Shown here: piece after piece, positions 15,898 through 24,413 of the stretch
Layout: each line of letters starts with the position of its first letter
How positions within the stretch are numbered: position 1 is the stretch's first letter
NCBI RefSeq assembly: GCF_002803065.1
Contig: NZ_NNBL01000001.1
Coordinates: 652,724 to 716,723 of the forward strand
Reading direction: 5' to 3'
DNA from: Streptomyces sp. CB01635
GTDB taxonomy: Bacteria > Actinomycetota > Actinomycetes > Streptomycetales > Streptomycetaceae
Length of the DNA stretch: 64,000 nt
Translations under genes and position numbers: made by a program
Notes under the pieces: model-generated
Told to the model about the DNA's origin: nothing
Seen by the model: the letters and a program-made list of their open reading frames with translations, nothing else
Database searches by the model: none

Positions 15898-17892
15898 TTG
15901 ACGGACTCGCAGGCCGAGCGGACGACCCTTCGACGCGACGTACTGACCCTGCCCGGCGTGGCGGTGGGTGCCCCCGACCCGCTGCCGCCGCTGCGGCCCC
16001 TCGACGAACTCCACGAAGTCGACGACCGCTCCAAGCAGGGCATGCCGCGCGACATGGCCCGCCAGATCGGCTACGAGAAGCTGCGCAGCGTCCTGCCGGA
16101 GCGGCTCAAGAACGGCTACGGGCGCGAGCGCGCCGCCCTCACCCTCGACACGCTCGTGATCGAGAACGACCGGCTGCGCGTCACGGTCCTGCCGGGCCTG
16201 GGCGGCCGTGTCCACTCGATGTTCCACAAGCCCACCGGGCGCGAACTCCTGTACCGCAACCCGGTGTTCCAGCCCGCCGACTTCGCCCTCAACGGCGCCT
16301 GGTTCTCCGGCGGCATCGAGTGGAACATCGGCGCGACCGGGCACACCACCCTGTCCTGCGCACCTCTGCACGCCGCCCGCGTCACCGCGCCCGACGGCGG
16401 CGACATGCTGCGCCTGTGGGAGTGGGAGCGCCTGCGCGACCTGCCGTTCCAGGTGGACCTGTGGCTGCCCGCCGGATCCGACTTCCTCCACGTGGGGGTG
16501 CGGGTACGCAATCCCCACGAACGGCCCGCGCCCGTCTACTGGTGGTCGAACATCGCCGTCCCCGAGGAACACCGCGTCCTCGCCCCCGCCGACGAGGCCT
16601 GGCACTTCGGCTACGAGCGCAGCCTGCGCCGCGTCCCCGTCCCGGAGTCCGACGGCGTGGACCGCACCTATCCCCTCAGCGGCGAATTCCCGGCCGACTA
16701 CTTCTACGAGGTCCCCGACGGGCAGCGCCGCTGGATCGCCGCGCTCGACGACGACGGGCACGGGCTCGTGCAGACCTCGACCGACCTGCTGCGCGGCCGC
16801 AAGCTGTTCCTGTGGGGCCACGGCGAGGGCGGGCGGCGCTGGCAGGAGTGGCTGACCGAGCCGGGCACTCGCGGCTACGCCGAGATACAGGCGGGCCTCG
16901 CCCGTACGCAGCTGGAGCACGTACGCCTGGACGCCGAGGGCGAGTTCGCCTGGCTGGAGTCGTACGGGCCGCTGTCCGCGGCGCCCGACGCCGTGCACTC
17001 CGCCGAGGACTGGGCGGCCGCGCGCGGCGAGGTCGAGGAGTGCCTCGAAGCCGCGCTGCCGAGGGCGGATGTCGACGCCGCCTACGCGGCCTGGCGCCCG
17101 CACGCGGACGCGGAACCGGAGGAGTCGCTCGCGGAGGGCTCCGGGTGGGGCGCCCTCGAAGTCCTGCGCGGCGACTTCAAACTGCCGGGCACCCCCTTCA
17201 CCGAGTCGACCCTCGGCCCGGCGCAGGCACCCTGGCTCGACCTCCTGCGCACCGGCTCCATCCCCGAGCCGCGCCGCGTCGGACCGCCCGGGCCCACCCT
17301 CGTCGCGCCGCACTGGCGGGACATGCTGGAGACGGCGCCCGCGCAGCCGCTCACCGAGTACCACCTCGGCGTCGCCCAATGGCACGCGGGCGACCTGGCC
17401 CAGGCCGTACGCAGCTGGGAGCGCGGCCTCGAACTCGCCCCGTCTCTTTGGCCGTTGCTGCGCTGCCTGGCCGTCGCCGACCAGGAGGCGGGCCATCGCG
17501 AACGCGCGGCCGACCGCTACGCCGAAGCCTTCGAGGATCTGTGCCAGGAGCGGCGCGACGACGGCGAGGCATGGACGGCGGCCACCGCGGCGCTGGGCCG
17601 CGAGGCCATCGACGCGCTGCTCGCGGCCCGTCGCCCCGGAGCGGCCCGCACCGTCTGGGACCGGCTGCACGCCACGACCCGCGCCCGCGGCCGCTTCCGG
17701 CTCGTCGAGGCCCGGCTCCTCCTTGCCGAGGGCGACAAGGAGGCGGCACGGGCCGTGTTCGACGAGGGCTTCGAGGTCGCCGACCTGCGCGAGGGCTCGG
17801 AGGTCATCGCCGAGCTGTGGGCCCGCCTCGCCGCACCGGGCGAACGGCTGCCCGCCCAGTACGACTTCAGCATGCGGCCCGGGGAGTCCTGA
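15898..17892 (+). CDS. DUF5107 domain protein with C-terminal TPR-like helices
   Basis: 664 aa from TTG 15898, chosen because GGAGG at 15888-15892 sits five bases upstream; ATG 15880 has no comparable site. The DUF5107 domain fills the N-terminal half (LVIENDRLRVTVLPGLGGRV, ELLYRNPVFQPADFALNGAWFSGGIEWNIGATGHT), a galactose-mutarotase-like beta-sandwich that suggests carbohydrate binding or processing. The C-terminal third is TPR-like (YHLGVAQWHAGDLAQAVRSW, ELAPSLWPLLRCLAVADQEA). No signal peptide. No sugar-metabolism partner gene is adjacent, so the substrate is unknown. Confidence 0.85.
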   Translation: MTDSQAERTTLRRDVLTLPGVAVGAPDPLPPLRPLDELHEVDDRSKQGMPRDMARQIGYEKLRSVLPERLKNGYGRERAALTLDTLVIENDRLRVTVLPGLGGRVHSMFHKPTGRELLYRNPVFQPADFALNGAWFSGGIEWNIGATGHTTLSCAPLHAARVTAPDGGDMLRLWEWERLRDLPFQVDLWLPAGSDFLHVGVRVRNPHERPAPVYWWSNIAVPEEHRVLAPADEAWHFGYERSLRRVPVPESDGVDRTYPLSGEFPADYFYEVPDGQRRWIAALDDDGHGLVQTSTDLLRGRKLFLWGHGEGGRRWQEWLTEPGTRGYAEIQAGLARTQLEHVRLDAEGEFAWLESYGPLSAAPDAVHSAEDWAAARGEVEECLEAALPRADVDAAYAAWRPHADAEPEESLAEGSGWGALEVLRGDFKLPGTPFTESTLGPAQAPWLDLLRTGSIPEPRRVGPPGPTLVAPHWRDMLETAPAQPLTEYHLGVAQWHAGDLAQAVRSWERGLELAPSLWPLLRCLAVADQEAGHRERAADRYAEAFEDLCQERRDDGEAWTAATAALGREAIDALLAARRPGAARTVWDRLHATTRARGRFRLVEARLLLAEGDKEAARAVFDEGFEVADLREGSEVIAELWARLAAPGERLPAQYDFSMRPGES

Positions 17893-17916
17893 CCCGGCGG
17901 GCGGCGGCGTGTGTGG

Positions 17917-19104
17917 TCAGGGGAGCAGCAGCTCGCCGTCCCTGGCCACGACCCGGCCCGCCCTGACCACCAGGTCCCGCGCGGGCAGGTCCACCACGAC
18001 CTGGGGCAGGCACTCGCCGCGCACCAGGAAGAAGTCGGCCGGCGAGCCGGGGGACAGATCCAGGTGGGGGAGGCCGACAACGACACGGGCGCCGTCATCG
18101 GCGGCGACGCGGAAGGCGTCGGCCAACTCCTCGTCCAGGCGCGCCCCTTGGGCCCGGGCGAGCAGATGCGCCCGGTGCAGCATGTCGGCGTTGCCGAACG
18201 GACTCCACGAGTCGCGCACCCCGTCCGAGCCGAGCCCGACCCGCACCCCGAGCTCGCGCAGCCGGCGTGTGGGCAGGACCAGCGGCCGCGACGGCGCCAC
18301 GGTCGTCAGGGAGATCCCCGCGTCCGCCAACTCCGCGCCCATGCGGTCGAGTGCGACCCCTTCGAGGCCGGGCACGCAGAACGCGTGACTGATGCTGACC
18401 TTGCCCTGGAGGGACAGCGCCCTGGTCCGGTCGATGATCGCGTGCACCGCGGTCAGGCCGGGGACGGACCGGTCGTGGAGGTGGATGTCGACGCCCACGC
18501 CGTGCCGGTCGGCGATCCCGAAGACCAGGTCGAGCTGGGCGTCGAGCGCCTCGTCGAAGCCGATCGGGTCGATGCCGCCCACGATGTCGATGCCACCGGT
18601 GCGGGCCGCCTCCTCCAGGAGCTCCGCGGTGCCGGGCGCCCGCAGGACGCCGTGCTGCGGGAACGCGACGATCTGCACGTCGACCGCGTCCCGCAGCGCC
18701 TCACACGCGGCGCCGACACCCTCGACTCCGGCAAGGCCGAAAGCGGGCGCGACATCGACATGGGCCCGCATCGCACGGGTGCCCCGGGTGACCGCGTGCG
18801 CCATCAGGCGCTGGGCGCGGTCCTTGAGGGGCGTGGTCTGCGAGCGGTACAACTCGGCGTCCGCGGCGGCGAATTCGGCGATCCCCGACGCGGGCTTACG
18901 CGACACCCAGGGCTCGCCCCACGCGGTCTTGTCGGGGTGGATGTGCGCGTCCACCAGGGTCGGCAGCGCGATCCGGCCGCCGCAGTCGACGATCTCGGCA
19001 CCCTCGGGCGCGGGAGCGTCGACGATCACCCCGTCGACGACCGCGAGGTCCACGGCCTCCGCCGCACCGAGCGGGCGTACGTTCCTGAAGACGACGGCGC
19101 TCAT
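17917..19104 (-). CDS. cytosine deaminase-like amidohydrolase
   Basis: 395 aa; its ATG overlaps the stop of the upstream amidohydrolase by four bases, so it is the second gene of that operon. Amidohydrolase metal motifs: DAHIHPDKTAW (HxH), VDIHLHDRS, SISHAFCVPG and GSDGVRDSWSPFGNADML, laid out as in CodA/AtzC-type deaminases. It should hydrolyse an amino or amide group on a heterocycle or related ring compound in the cytoplasm. The exact substrate cannot be read from sequence. The likely regulator is the GntR protein encoded upstream at 20543-21328. Confidence 0.88.
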   Translation of the reverse strand: MSAVVFRNVRPLGAAEAVDLAVVDGVIVDAPAPEGAEIVDCGGRIALPTLVDAHIHPDKTAWGEPWVSRKPASGIAEFAAADAELYRSQTTPLKDRAQRLMAHAVTRGTRAMRAHVDVAPAFGLAGVEGVGAACEALRDAVDVQIVAFPQHGVLRAPGTAELLEEAARTGGIDIVGGIDPIGFDEALDAQLDLVFGIADRHGVGVDIHLHDRSVPGLTAVHAIIDRTRALSLQGKVSISHAFCVPGLEGVALDRMGAELADAGISLTTVAPSRPLVLPTRRLRELGVRVGLGSDGVRDSWSPFGNADMLHRAHLLARAQGARLDEELADAFRVAADDGARVVVGLPHLDLSPGSPADFFLVRGECLPQVVVDLPARDLVVRAGRVVARDGELLLP

Positions 19105-20399
19105 ACGGCAACACCCGCCCGCACCACGCGCACCGGCTTCTTCAGCACCGATACGTCGGCGAGCGGATTGCCGGACAGCAGGATCGCGTCGCCCGCGTAA
19201 CCGCGCGCGAGACGGCCCACCTGGCCCTCGAAGCCGAGAAGACGGGCCGCGTTGGTGGTCGCGGTGCGGATCGCGTCGAGCGCGGACAGACCGGCCGAGT
19301 GCATCATCTCGATCTCGGCGCCGATCGGCTCGACCGAGCCGCCCGACGAGTCCGTGCCGGACACCAGGCCCACGCCCAGTTCGTGGGCGAGCTTCGCGGC
19401 GGCCTTGAGCTTCGGCAGGTAGGTGCGGCCGCGCTCGTCGAGAATCGGGTCGGGGTCGCCGATCATGCCGCCGATCGCGACCATCGTGGGCGTGAAGTAC
19501 GTATCACGGCGGCGCATCTCGTGCAGGGTCCGCTCACTGATGAACGCGCCGTGCTCGACGGACTTGACGCCGGCCATGACGGCGTCGTGGCAGCCCTTCT
19601 CGCTGTAGCTGTGGCACAGGACGTCCTTGCCGCCGCGGCGGGCGGTGGCGACGATCGTGGAGAGCTGCTCGCGGCTGTAGACCTGCTCCAGCGGGTCCTG
19701 CTCGGCCAGGCCGGCGCGCGGGTTCACGCGCGTCTTGACGGTGTCGACACCACGGGCCAGGTTGACCTCGACGACGCGGCGCAGCGCCTCGGTCGAGGTG
19801 ACGCCGCCCTTGAGGCGGGCGAGCGGGGTGAGGTCGGGGTCCGCGAGGATCGTGTCACCGAGGTCGGGGGTGACGAAGACGCCGGACGCGCGCAGTCTGG
19901 GGGCCAGGCCCGGGGCCTGCCGGGAGAGCTCGCGGACGGCGATGTCCTGGTAGAAGTTCGTCGAGCCGCTGCGCGCGGTGGTGGCGCCGAGCGCGAGGGT
20001 CTTGGCGGCCTCGGCGGCGGTGTTCAGGTGGATGTGCGAGTCGACGAGCCCCGGCAGGACCCACTGGCCGTGCGCGTCGAGGACGGTGGCGCCCTTGGGG
20101 ACGTCGACGCGGGCCCGGGGGCCGGCCGCGCGGACGACGCCGTCACGGATGACGACGACGGAGTCCTCGGTGACGTCACCCGTCGCGGGGTCGAGGAGCG
20201 TGCCGCCGTCGATGACGAGGTCACCGCCGCGGGGGGCGATTCCGGAGCGGGTGGCGGACGCGCGGGTCATCGGGGCGGCGGCGGACGCGCCGGGCGCGGC
20301 GGCGAGGGCGGCGGTGGTGCCCGCGAGTGCGGCGGCACCCGCGAGTACGCCTCGGCGGGTCAGCCGGTTCGACGGCGGGGGGCAGTTCTCGACGCACAT
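19101..20399 (-). CDS. Tat-exported metal-dependent amidohydrolase
   Basis: 432 aa from ATG 20399 with GAGGAG upstream. A Tat-type signal is visible: LTRRGVLAGAAALAGTTAAL ending APGASA. The mature part has the composite beta domain (GGTLLDPATGDVTEDSVVVI), DSHIHLN (HxH), the central VLCHSYSEKGCHDAVMAGVK / SVEHGAF pair, and SGTDSSGG (metal Asp) before SALDAIRTATTNAARLLG. This is the imidazolonepropionase/prolidase-like amidohydrolase class. It would act outside the membrane while its coupled partner acts inside. Two mirror-image TTTGTATACCAA sites flank its promoter region. Confidence 0.9.
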   Translation of the reverse strand: MCVENCPPPSNRLTRRGVLAGAAALAGTTAALAAAPGASAAAPMTRASATRSGIAPRGGDLVIDGGTLLDPATGDVTEDSVVVIRDGVVRAAGPRARVDVPKGATVLDAHGQWVLPGLVDSHIHLNTAAEAAKTLALGATTARSGSTNFYQDIAVRELSRQAPGLAPRLRASGVFVTPDLGDTILADPDLTPLARLKGGVTSTEALRRVVEVNLARGVDTVKTRVNPRAGLAEQDPLEQVYSREQLSTIVATARRGGKDVLCHSYSEKGCHDAVMAGVKSVEHGAFISERTLHEMRRRDTYFTPTMVAIGGMIGDPDPILDERGRTYLPKLKAAAKLAHELGVGLVSGTDSSGGSVEPIGAEIEMMHSAGLSALDAIRTATTNAARLLGFEGQVGRLARGYAGDAILLSGNPLADVSVLKKPVRVVRAGVAV

Positions 20400-20445
20400 G
20401 CGGGGCTCCTCGGCGGATGACGGGAGGGATCGGTTGGCCCGACAT

Positions 20446-20457
20446 TTTGTATACCAA
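20446..20457 (-). promoter_or_regulatory. probable GntR operator, site 1 (amidohydrolase promoter)
   Basis: TTTGTATACCAA, one base off the palindrome TTGGTATACCAA, 47-58 bases upstream of the amidohydrolase start codon. It contains a TATACA that could serve as the -10 box on the reverse strand, so binding would block transcription. Site 2 is its exact reverse complement. Confidence 0.65.
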
Positions 20458-20542
20458 GATGGGGGAGCGGGCAAGGAGGGGATGATTCCGCTCGCGTCTG
20501 ACCTGCATGTTATGCCCGAATCCTGGTCAACCGGAGCGGAAT

Positions 20543-21328
20543 CTAATAGAGGTTGGTATACAAAGTGGCGTCGTCGTGGCCGTCGCTGTGGCCGTCCCCC
20601 CGGCCGTCATCGCCCTCGTCACCGAAGAGCGAGCGCAGGGCCACCGACCGGCTGTCGCGCACGTGCAGCAGCGTGCTCGCCGCGGCGGTCTCCTCGTCGC
20701 CCGCGACGATGTGCCGGAAGATCACCGCATGCTGCGCCCGCATATGGGCGGGTTCCTCGCGCAGGCCGAACAGCAGCTGCAGCTGCCAGCCGAGCTGTTC
20801 CATGGTGCGCGCAAGGAGCGGGTTCCCGGACAGGGTCACGATGCCCTCGTGGAAAGCGGTGTGCGCGGCAACCTCGCGCGCCCCCTCGTCCGCCGCGGCC
20901 GCGCGCTCCGCCACGTCCAGCGTCCCGCGCAGCGCGCCGAGCCCTTCCGGCTCCTGCGGCGCGGCCCGCGCAACGCGCCGGGCCGCGAGCCGGGACGCCT
21001 GTACGGCCAGCGGCTCCCACACCTCGTAGAGATGCTCCACGTCGGCCCGCGCCAGCCGCCGTACGCGTACCCCGCTGTGCGGCAGAAGTTCGAGCAGGCC
21101 CTCGGTGACGAGCGAGCGGAGCGCCTCCCGCACCGGGACGCGCGACATCTGCAGCTCTTCGGCGACCTCGCGCTCGACGAGCCGGGAGCCCTGCGGGTAG
21201 CGCCGGTCGATGATGCGCTGCCGGATCGCGTCTCGCGCGCGCGAGCCGAGCGGCGGCCGGGCGCCGCCCCTCTTCACGGATTCCCCGGCCTCCCGGGTCT
21301 CCCCGCCGTCACCGTCGCTGCCCGCCAT
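20543..21328 (-). CDS. GntR-family regulator with FCD ligand domain
   Basis: 261 aa from ATG 21328. The winged helix occupies ~30-95 (AIRQRIIDRRYPQGSRLVER, EELQMSRVPVREALRSLVTE, LLPHSGVRVRRL), followed by an all-helical FCD domain (~100-240) with the metal-site pattern FHEGIVTLSGN and AQHAVIFRHIVAGDEETA. The C-terminal tail GDGHSDGHDD is rich in His, Asp and Gly. FadR-subfamily regulators usually repress a catabolic operon until an organic acid binds. It lies just upstream of the two amidohydrolase genes in the same direction, and one operator-like site falls inside its last codons. Confidence 0.9.
   Translation of the reverse strand: MAGSDGDGGETREAGESVKRGGARPPLGSRARDAIRQRIIDRRYPQGSRLVEREVAEELQMSRVPVREALRSLVTEGLLELLPHSGVRVRRLARADVEHLYEVWEPLAVQASRLAARRVARAAPQEPEGLGALRGTLDVAERAAAADEGAREVAAHTAFHEGIVTLSGNPLLARTMEQLGWQLQLLFGLREEPAHMRAQHAVIFRHIVAGDEETAAASTLLHVRDSRSVALRSLFGDEGDDGRGDGHSDGHDDATLYTNLY
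20553..20564 (+). promoter_or_regulatory. probable GntR operator, site 2 (inside the end of the GntR gene)
   Basis: TTGGTATACAAA is the exact reverse complement of site 1 (20446-20457), 107 bases away centre to centre. It lies in the last coding triplets of the GntR gene, upstream of the amidohydrolase promoter region. Confidence 0.6.
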
Positions 21329-21390
21329 GTCCACCGTCCTCGCTCCCGCCTGCCGGGGCGAGGATACGGGGACGGGCCCGCGGCCTCGCG

Positions 21391-21750
21391 CTATGCCTGG
21401 GCCTGGCCCTGCCGGTCGGCGTACTCGAAGACAGAGCCGTCCGGGTGCATCGCGATCAGATTGCGGCCGGCGGGCGTCGGGACCGGCCCGGCGAGGACGC
21501 GTGCGCCGGACGCGCTGAGGACGGCGTGCGCCTCGTCGACGTTCGGGACGGCGATCGTCGCCGAGACCTTGCGCAGGACGTCGATCTCCTCCTTCGGCCC
21601 GCTCATCAGGAGGAAGCAGCCGACCGCCGCGACGGAGACCCCGCCGCGCTCGAAGCGCAGGGCCCGGCTGCCCGCGAGCCGTTCGTAGAACGCGACCGAG
21701 GACTCCAGGTCCTCGACGCAGATACGCAGCGTGGTTCCCAGGATCTCCAT
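21391..21750 (-). CDS. VOC (glyoxalase/bleomycin-resistance) family protein
   Basis: 119 aa from ATG 21750; a longer frame starting at 21807 exists but has no ribosome site either. The single-domain VOC fold is visible: LGTTLRICVEDLESSVAFYE, a middle strand FERGGVSVAAVGCFLLMSGP, then ATIAVPNVDEAHAVLSASGA and IAMHPDGSVFEYADRQ. The closing HPDGxxFEY carries the usual metal Glu. It may be a dioxygenase, an isomerase or a binding protein for a toxic ligand. A TACGCT box seven bases upstream of the start suggests a leaderless transcript. Confidence 0.85.
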   Translation of the reverse strand: MEILGTTLRICVEDLESSVAFYERLAGSRALRFERGGVSVAAVGCFLLMSGPKEEIDVLRKVSATIAVPNVDEAHAVLSASGARVLAGPVPTPAGRNLIAMHPDGSVFEYADRQGQAQA

Positions 21751-21757
21751 AGCGGTG

Positions 21758-21763
21758 AGCGTA
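21758..21763 (-). promoter_or_regulatory. -10 box for a probable leaderless VOC transcript
   Basis: TACGCT on the reverse strand, seven bases before the ATG at 21750. Confidence 0.4.
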
Positions 21764-21816
21764 GTTGCCCACGCGCGGATGCGTGATCGTTTCCGGGGAT
21801 CGGTCATGGGCGGGCG

Positions 21817-21857
21817 GCGGGGCCCGTGTCACCGGAGGCCGGCGGCACGGGCCCCGC
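21817..21857 (-). terminator. hairpin terminator after the methyltransferase gene
   Basis: GCGGGGCCCGTG (21817-21828) pairs perfectly with CACGGGCCCCGC (21846-21857) across a 17-base loop that can itself pair CCGG with CCGG. It begins ten bases beyond the methyltransferase stop. Confidence 0.8.
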
Positions 21858-21867
21858 ATCGCTCGGC

Positions 21868-22707
21868 TCAGCTCGCAGCGCCCTCGCGATCCGTCTTGCG
21901 GCACAGGATCTCGCCGTGCAGCACCGAGAACCAGGCGTCGGGCTGCTTCCCCCAGGTCCGCCACGCCTCGGAGATCGCTTCCAGCTGTCCGGTCGTCGCG
22001 TGGCCGCTCTCCGTCGCGCGCCCGGCGTACGCGGAGGCGAGGGTGCGGTCCGCCCACAGGCCGCTCCACCACTCGATCTCGTCCGGTGTGGCATAACACC
22101 AGGTGGAGGATGATGAGTTGATGTCCACCGCGTCGAAACCGGCTTCCAGCGCCCAGGACTTGAGGCGTCGGCCCGCGTCCGGCTCGCCGCCGTTGGCGCG
22201 GGCGACCCGCCGGTACAGGTCCAGCCAGTCGTCCATGGCCGGCGCGTTCGGGTACCAGGTCATGGCCGCGTAGTCCGAATCGCGGACGGCGATGAACCCG
22301 GTGGGCTTGGTGACCCGGCGCATCTCACGCAGGGCCTGCACCGGGTCGCCGACGTGCTGGAGCACCTGGTGGGCGTGCACGACGCAGAACGTGTCGTCCG
22401 GGTAGTCCAGTGCGTGGACGTCGGCGGTCGCGAAGTCGACGTTGGTCAGGCCGCGTTCGGCCGCCGTCGCCCGGGCCTGGTCGAGGATCCCCTCGGCCTG
22501 GTCCACGCCGGTGACGTGTCCCTCGGGGACCAGCGCCGCCAGGTCGGCGGTGATGGTCCCCGGGCCGCACCCGATGTCCAGGATCTTCATGTGCGGCTTC
22601 AGCGAACCGAGCAGATACGCCGCCGAGTTGGCGGCGGTGCGCCAGGTGTGGGAGCGCAGCACGGACTCGTGGTGGCCGTGCGTGTAGACAGCGGTCTCCT
22701 TCGGCAT
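21868..22707 (-). CDS. class I SAM-dependent methyltransferase (UbiE-like)
   Basis: 279 aa from ATG 22707, with AAGGGG eight bases upstream. Motif I KILDIGCGPGTITADLAALV and motif II TGVDQAEGILDQA are textbook, followed by HALDYPDDTFCVVHAHQVLQ (motif IV) and LREMRRVTKPTGFIAVRDSD. The C-terminal EIEWWSGLWADRTLASAY and EAWRTWGKQPDAWFSVLHGE resemble actinobacterial small-molecule methyltransferases. The substrate is unknown. It follows the PAP2-kinase fusion on the same strand with a 109-base gap containing an inverted repeat, so it probably has its own promoter. Confidence 0.88.
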   Translation of the reverse strand: MPKETAVYTHGHHESVLRSHTWRTAANSAAYLLGSLKPHMKILDIGCGPGTITADLAALVPEGHVTGVDQAEGILDQARATAAERGLTNVDFATADVHALDYPDDTFCVVHAHQVLQHVGDPVQALREMRRVTKPTGFIAVRDSDYAAMTWYPNAPAMDDWLDLYRRVARANGGEPDAGRRLKSWALEAGFDAVDINSSSSTWCYATPDEIEWWSGLWADRTLASAYAGRATESGHATTGQLEAISEAWRTWGKQPDAWFSVLHGEILCRKTDREGAAS

Positions 22708-22777
22708 GGTGGACCCCTTCGCAAGATCGGTGAGCGGTGAACCCAGTGGGCTCACCGTACGCCGGTCCTCCGAATGT

Positions 22778-22793
22778 TGAGATGCTCATCTCA
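22778..22793. promoter_or_regulatory. inverted repeat TGAGAT-N4-ATCTCA upstream of the methyltransferase
   Basis: Perfect 6-bp arms with a GCTC spacer, 71-86 bases upstream of the methyltransferase ATG. Position and symmetry suggest an operator; no regulator is assigned. Confidence 0.45.
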
Positions 22794-22816
22794 TGATGTG
22801 GACTCGCTCGGACGTG

Positions 22817-24322
22817 TCACAGTATGGTCAGCGGCCGGTAGACCCGCAGTGCCTCGTGCTGTTTGTCGATGGTCAACTCCCGTCCGCACGACCCGACTTC
22901 ACCGTCGAAGGCCAGTGGCGTGCCGGGACTGATGTGGTCCATGCGCAGCCGAGTGCGCCGGACCGCGGCGTGGAACGGGGAGCGGGACAGCGGCCCCGCG
23001 AACGCCGCCGCAAGGAGTCGTACGCCCGGCAGTCGGCCGCCGTGCACCACCCGCACGTCGAGCAGGCCGTCCGCGAGGTCCGCGCGCCGGCCCGCTGTGA
23101 GCCCCATCCGGCGATACGTGCAGTTCCCGGCGAACACCATCCACAGCGGCCGCCGTGTACCGTCCAGTTCGGCCTGCAGAGGGTGGTCGCGGCGCAGCAC
23201 GTGCGTGGCGGCCACCACGTCGGCGAGCCGGCCGCCGATCCGCCGCGACCAGCGCTCGCGCTCCTTCACCAGCTCCGGGTACACGCCCAGGCTGAAGGTG
23301 TTGAGGAAGATCCCGGAGGTGGCCGACGACCGGAAGCGGCCGACGTCGACCGCCACGGCGTCGCCCGCCTCCACGGCCCGCGACAGATCACCCGGGTCCT
23401 CGATCCCCAGGTCGTACGCGAAGTGGTTGAGCGTGCCGCCCGGAAGCACGGCGAGCGGCAGGCCGTGGCGCAGGGCGACGCCCGCCGCCGTGTTCACGGT
23501 GCCGTCCCCGCCGCACACCCCGAGCGCCCGCGCCCGGGTCGCCGCCTTCTCCAGCGCGGCCGGCAGATCGGACCCCTCGGCCTCGACGATCTCGGCGTGC
23601 GGCAGCAGGCCGCGCAGCGTCCGCGCCTGGTCCGGACTGCCCGCACCGGTGTTGACCACCATCACCAGGCCCTCCCCGCCCGGCAACTTCGGCACGTCGT
23701 CCACCAGCGGCCGGCCCGGCGACGGCATCTGGTCGCGGGTCGGCACGAGACCCCGTACCGCGAAGGCCGCGCCCGCCCCGAGCGCGGCGCCCGCGAGGAC
23801 GTCGCCCGGGAAGTGCGCGCCCGTATAGACACGGGACGCGGCGACGGAGAAGGCGAGGGGCGCCACCAGCGCGCCCAGCGGGCGGGACTCCAGCGCGACG
23901 CCCGCGGCGAACGCGGCCGCCGACGCCGCATGCCCGGACGGGAACGACGTCGTGACCGGCTGCCGCTTCAGGCGCCGCACCAGCGGCACCGGGTCGAGTA
24001 CGGGCCGCGGCCTGCGCACCGAACGCTTGCCGAGCGTGTTGATCGTCGCGGACGCCACCGCGAGCGAGGCGACCCCGCGCACGGCCGCGCGGCGGGCCTT
24101 CGGTGAACCGCCCACCGCCAGCGCGCCCGCCACCGCGAACCACAGCACCCCATGGTTCGCACTGCGGCTCAGCCGGGGCAGGACACGGTCGCCGCCCGGC
24201 CAGTGCCGGCGCGCCGCATACTCGAAAACGCGCAGGTCAAGGGCAGCGAGTCGGCCGCGCAGGCCGGGGCCCGCAGGGGGCGCGGTCCGCCAGGTCGTCA
24301 GATGGTCGAGGTCAGCGCACAT
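22817..24322 (-). CDS. PAP2 phosphatase - diacylglycerol/sphingolipid kinase fusion
   Basis: 501 aa from ATG 24322. The N-terminal part (~55-195) is a membrane PAP2 phosphatase with all three motifs: KRSVRRPRP, SFPSGHAAS and SRVYTGAHFPGDV. The C-terminal part (~210-500) is a DAGK_cat lipid kinase: VMVVNTGAGSPD, the nucleotide loop GVCGGDGTVNTAAGVALRHG, LPGGTLNHFAYDLGI and FNTFSLGVYPELVKER. One polypeptide therefore carries both a lipid kinase and a phosphatase predicted to act on opposite sides of the membrane, a known actinobacterial arrangement thought to serve phosphatidic-acid or polyprenol-phosphate turnover. An upstream start at 24415 would overlap the ABC-F gene; 24322 is preferred. 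Confidence 0.9.
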   Translation of the reverse strand: MCADLDHLTTWRTAPPAGPGLRGRLAALDLRVFEYAARRHWPGGDRVLPRLSRSANHGVLWFAVAGALAVGGSPKARRAAVRGVASLAVASATINTLGKRSVRRPRPVLDPVPLVRRLKRQPVTTSFPSGHAASAAAFAAGVALESRPLGALVAPLAFSVAASRVYTGAHFPGDVLAGAALGAGAAFAVRGLVPTRDQMPSPGRPLVDDVPKLPGGEGLVMVVNTGAGSPDQARTLRGLLPHAEIVEAEGSDLPAALEKAATRARALGVCGGDGTVNTAAGVALRHGLPLAVLPGGTLNHFAYDLGIEDPGDLSRAVEAGDAVAVDVGRFRSSATSGIFLNTFSLGVYPELVKERERWSRRIGGRLADVVAATHVLRRDHPLQAELDGTRRPLWMVFAGNCTYRRMGLTAGRRADLADGLLDVRVVHGGRLPGVRLLAAAFAGPLSRSPFHAAVRRTRLRMDHISPGTPLAFDGEVGSCGRELTIDKQHEALRVYRPLTIL

Positions 24323-24335
24323 TGCGCACCTGTAC
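24322..24335 (-). promoter_or_regulatory. partial copy C of the TGTACAG/TGCGCAA motif at the PAP2-kinase start
   Basis: On the reverse strand GTACAGGTGCGCAA runs directly into the start codon. It matches copy B at 13 of 14 bases, and the match extends a few bases into the gene. It overlaps the start, so it may be chance or a site acting at the start. Confidence 0.3.
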
Positions 24336-24413
24336 CCGCCGTGGGGCCCCGCACCCCGGGGCGTGCCGAAATCGTTTTGCTCCTCACCCGGCCGGGCGCC
24401 CACAATGCGGACC

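Noticed and set aside
22793..24106. 437-codon forward frame over the PAP2-kinase gene
   Set aside because: Antisense shadow rich in Arg and His; the reverse strand has all PAP2 and kinase motifs.
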